A DNA stretch of 37,626 bases. Source: an uncultured Acidimicrobiaceae bacterium. GTDB taxonomy: Bacteria > Actinomycetota > Acidimicrobiia > Acidimicrobiales > MedAcidi-G1. The notes below the pieces were generated by a model. The model was not told the origin of the DNA. It searched no databases and saw only the letters and a program-made list of their open reading frames with translations. Made by a program: the position numbers and the translations under genes. Location of the stretch: contig CAJWFS010000011.1 of NCBI GenBank assembly GCA_913030665.1, positions 1-37,626 on the forward strand, in the 5' to 3' direction. The stretch's first letter is position 1, and every line of letters begins with the position of its first letter. Below, piece after piece: positions 34,234 to 37,626 of this stretch.

Positions 34234-35700
34234 TCAGGCCTGGCGGTCGAGGAACCGGTAGACGTCAAGCAGGTCGATTCCCGGAAATGGCGTGAACTCC
34301 CGACTGGCGGATGGAAGGGCCGTCAGGATGAAGCTCCGCTCGGAAGCCGACGGCCATGCCACTCCGTCCCAACGACGCAGGACCTCGGGCTGGGCCTTGT
34401 CGTCTTCGCTCCTGCCGCTTGCCCGCCTGAGGGTCCCCCCGCCTCTGAACAGGTCCGCGTCGGCCGCCCTGCACCCCAATGTCACCGCGTACGGCGTGCG
34501 CTCGGTGGCGTTCTCCACGTAGGTCACGCACCAGAACTCCCCCCGGTCGGTGTCCGTGAGTTGGTAGTGGAGCAGGTCGGAGCCGTCCCAGGCCTGGCGG
34601 GCTCCCCAGTGTCGTCCCAGTCGGGCTCCCTCCAGGCCGCCATCCGCGTCGGTGGGAAACTCGACACCGTCGTTCTCGTAGGCCTTGGTGACCGTTCCCT
34701 CGGGGTCGGTCCGGATGAAGTGCACCGGAATGCCGAGTCGGGCGGTGGCCAGGTTGGTGAACCTGTGGGCGGCCATCTCGTAGGAGACGTAGTACCTCTC
34801 CTTGAGGTCCTCGATCGAGAGGTCCCGCTGGTCGCGCGCTGCCGTAAGGAAGTCCACCGCAGCAGCCTCCGGCACCAGCACGGCCGCTGCGAAGTAGTTG
34901 GACTCGATCCTCTGACGGAGGTACCCCTCGAAGTCCGTGGTTTCGGCGTGCTCCAGGGCGAAGTGTCCGAGCGTCTGGAGGATCACGGACCTGGCGGCCC
35001 GCACGCTGAGGTCGTCGCGTTGCGCTATGTAGATCACCCTTCGTCGGGTATCTGTCACGGACCTGGCCGTCCGAGGCATGCCCTTCACCCGGGCGACGGT
35101 GAAGCCGTAGTGGGCTGCGAGGTCGACCATCTGCCTCTCGGTGGGTGGGCCTTCACCCGTGTACCCGGCGGCATTCAGGCTGGCCAACGCCTCGGCCTCG
35201 ATCTCGGCGAAGTAGTTGTCGCGGGCACGCATCTCGGTCCGCAGGGCGATGTTGGCGACGCGGGCACGATCCCCGGCCTCCAGGTTCGCCAGCCCTGACC
35301 TGGACACATCCACCTCGGGTAGAGCCGTGTAGAGGCCGACGAGTACCTCCAGTACGTCATCGTCAAGTCGGGCACCGGCCCGGAGTGCCGGGAGGTCCAG
35401 TGTGGACCGCCATGGTCCGGCCTGGGCCCGCTGCAACTCGATCTCCAGTTGGACACGGCGACTCGGTGGGGTCGGGTCCAGGATGTCGATGGTGGAACAG
35501 TCCAGGGCCGTCGCCAGGTCTCCCAGCACGCCCAGCTTGGGCTCGATCCGACCGTTCTCGACCTGGGACAGGTAGGAGGCGGGCCGACCGATCCTGGCTC
35601 CCAGTTCCGAGAGCGTGAGGCCGGCGCCACGGCGCAGGTGTCGCAGCCTGTGGCCCAGCACGATCCTGTCGAATGCCTGTCCCGATCCCGGTGCAGCCAT
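34234..35700 (-). CDS. ramB: RamB-like XRE-family transcriptional regulator of acetate/glyoxylate metabolism
   Basis: The 488-residue protein has an N-terminal XRE helix-turn-helix (about 15-75, LTLSELGARIGRPASYLSQVENG), a middle ImmA/IrrE-like segment around QTLGHFALEHAE and a C-terminal ScfR/RamB-type domain. The protease-like HExxH is degenerate, as in RamB. In Corynebacterium RamB represses aceA, aceB and acetate genes. Here it is divergent from aceB with 203 bases between starts. The ATG at 35700 is chosen because AAGGA lies eight bases upstream; an in-frame GTG at 35730 has no such site. A RamB-box-like sequence lies in the shared region and could also permit autorepression. The symbol is by analogy. 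Confidence 0.85.
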   Translation of the reverse strand: MAAPGSGQAFDRIVLGHRLRHLRRGAGLTLSELGARIGRPASYLSQVENGRIEPKLGVLGDLATALDCSTIDILDPTPPSRRVQLEIELQRAQAGPWRSTLDLPALRAGARLDDDVLEVLVGLYTALPEVDVSRSGLANLEAGDRARVANIALRTEMRARDNYFAEIEAEALASLNAAGYTGEGPPTERQMVDLAAHYGFTVARVKGMPRTARSVTDTRRRVIYIAQRDDLSVRAARSVILQTLGHFALEHAETTDFEGYLRQRIESNYFAAAVLVPEAAAVDFLTAARDQRDLSIEDLKERYYVSYEMAAHRFTNLATARLGIPVHFIRTDPEGTVTKAYENDGVEFPTDADGGLEGARLGRHWGARQAWDGSDLLHYQLTDTDRGEFWCVTYVENATERTPYAVTLGCRAADADLFRGGGTLRRASGRSEDDKAQPEVLRRWDGVAWPSASERSFILTALPSASREFTPFPGIDLLDVYRFLDRQA

Positions 35701-35775
35701 CGTCGTGTTCCTTCCGGTCGTGCCTTTCACCGTGCCCGCCGCCGGCTGGCCACCCGATTCCGGACGAGAGTAGGC

Positions 35776-35788
35776 AGAACTCTGCAGA
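35776..35788 (+). promoter_or_regulatory. RamB-box-like operator between ramB and aceB
   Basis: AGAACTCTGCAGA matches 11 of 13 positions of the RamB consensus as I remember it (A, A/G, AACTTTGCAAA). Its core TCTGCAGA is palindromic, and AGAA/TTCT flank it nearly symmetrically (35776-35792). It lies 76 bases upstream of ramB and 115 upstream of aceB. Apart from this, the 203-base gap holds two candidate minus-strand -10 elements (TAGGCT at 35811-35806 and TACTCT at 35772-35767) and the aceB Shine-Dalgarno. Confidence 0.5.
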
Positions 35789-35903
35789 TTCTTCCGGTTT
35801 CGACCAGCCTAGGTGAACTTTCCGATCCACCGTTAGGCACAGGTTCCAGAAATTCGTCAATACTCATCCTGCGAGACGTACCAGGAGAGTTACGGGAGCA
35901 CGA

Positions 35904-37490
<1,587 letters not shown>

Positions 37491-37517
37491 CGGGCCCGAC
37501 CCACGAGATCCCCTGAC

Positions 37518-37546
37518 GGGACCGACCGGAAGACCCGGTCCATCCC
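37518..37546 (+). other. Hairpin between aceB and aceA
   Basis: GACCGG and CCGGTC (37524-37529 and 37535-37540) form a perfect 6-bp stem around AAGAC. An outer GGGA/TCCC stem (37518-37521 and 37543-37546) extends it across a 2x2 internal loop. No U-tract follows, so it looks like an mRNA-processing or stabilising structure, not a terminator. Confidence 0.45.
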
Positions 37547-37565
37547 ATATGAAAGCGAGCAACCA

Positions 37566-37626
37566 ATGCGAAACACCTTCGACGACCAGGTCGCAGTCCT
37601 GGAGAAGGACTGGGCCGAGAACCCCC
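37566..37626 (+). CDS. aceA: Isocitrate lyase, N-terminus (3' truncated by the window)
   Basis: The 20 visible codons encode MRNTFDDQVAVLEKDWAENP, which resembles the isocitrate lyase N-terminus (a short helix ending in the family's DWxxNPRW). Isocitrate lyase splits isocitrate into glyoxylate and succinate, the step before malate synthase. Its place 75 bases after aceB and beside a RamB-like regulator supports the call. A purine-rich stretch (gaaagcgag) about six bases upstream is the likely ribosome-binding site. With so little sequence the assignment rests on both the peptide and the context. Confidence 0.75.
   Translation, partial: MRNTFDDQVAVLEKDWAENP

Noticed and set aside
37550-37564. 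ATG at 37550 as an alternative start just before aceA
   Set aside because: It is in a different frame from the isocitrate lyase-like peptide and encodes an unrelated peptide; the ATG at 37566 fits the family.

Overview
The window reads as one contiguous piece of a high-GC actinobacterial chromosome. Class II DAHP synthase, RNase E/G upstream of rplU-rpmA, an obg-proB pair, tig-clpP-clpX-folC, a full mreBCD-mrdA-rodA set and a RamB-type regulator beside malate synthase all point that way. The mix suggests a free-living, possibly marine, Acidimicrobiia-like organism; this is inferred from gene content and not proven. I see no phage, insertion sequence, CRISPR array or foreign-looking island. 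Genes are packed tightly and no gap exceeds 300 bases.

Layout. Bases 1-1978 (+) hold the end of a sigma-70-family factor and class II DAHP synthase (shikimate pathway). Bases 2019-4422 (-) hold a MoxR ATPase and its von Willebrand A partner. Bases 4474-9834 hold proA (-), murJ (+) and obg-proB (-), so the proline genes are split by a cell-wall flippase. A dGTPase-like HD gene (+, 9899-11056) separates obg from rpmA. Bases 11104-22149 (-) form a long co-directional run: mreB-mreC-mreD-mrdA-rodA (rod-shape cell-wall machinery), a radical SAM protein and its partner of unknown function, RNase E/G, then L21 and L27. Bases 22290-27469 (-) hold ndk and tig-clpP-clpX-folC (protein folding and proteolysis, nucleotide and folate metabolism).

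Bases 27541-32991 (-) are the accessory part. A four-gene cassette with start/stop overlaps at every junction encodes a luciferase-like flavin monooxygenase, a PF06684 protein, an alpha/beta hydrolase and an aldehyde dehydrogenase. A PLP-dependent decarboxylase with its own promoter follows. This looks like an uncharacterised oxidative catabolic pathway whose substrate cannot be read from sequence. Then come tRNA-Gly(TCC), a metallophosphoesterase, and a glyoxylate-shunt locus: a RamB-like regulator divergent from aceB (malate synthase) and the first codons of aceA (isocitrate lyase).

The most striking regulatory pattern is a TAGNNT -10 element placed exactly 6-7 nt before the start codon in eight genes on both strands. 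It implies that leaderless mRNAs are common here, and it fixes several ATG/GTG starts. Other signals are a canonical TTGACC-17-TAGGCT promoter ahead of the monooxygenase cassette, a RamB-box-like site between ramB and aceB, and two palindromes upstream of mreB.
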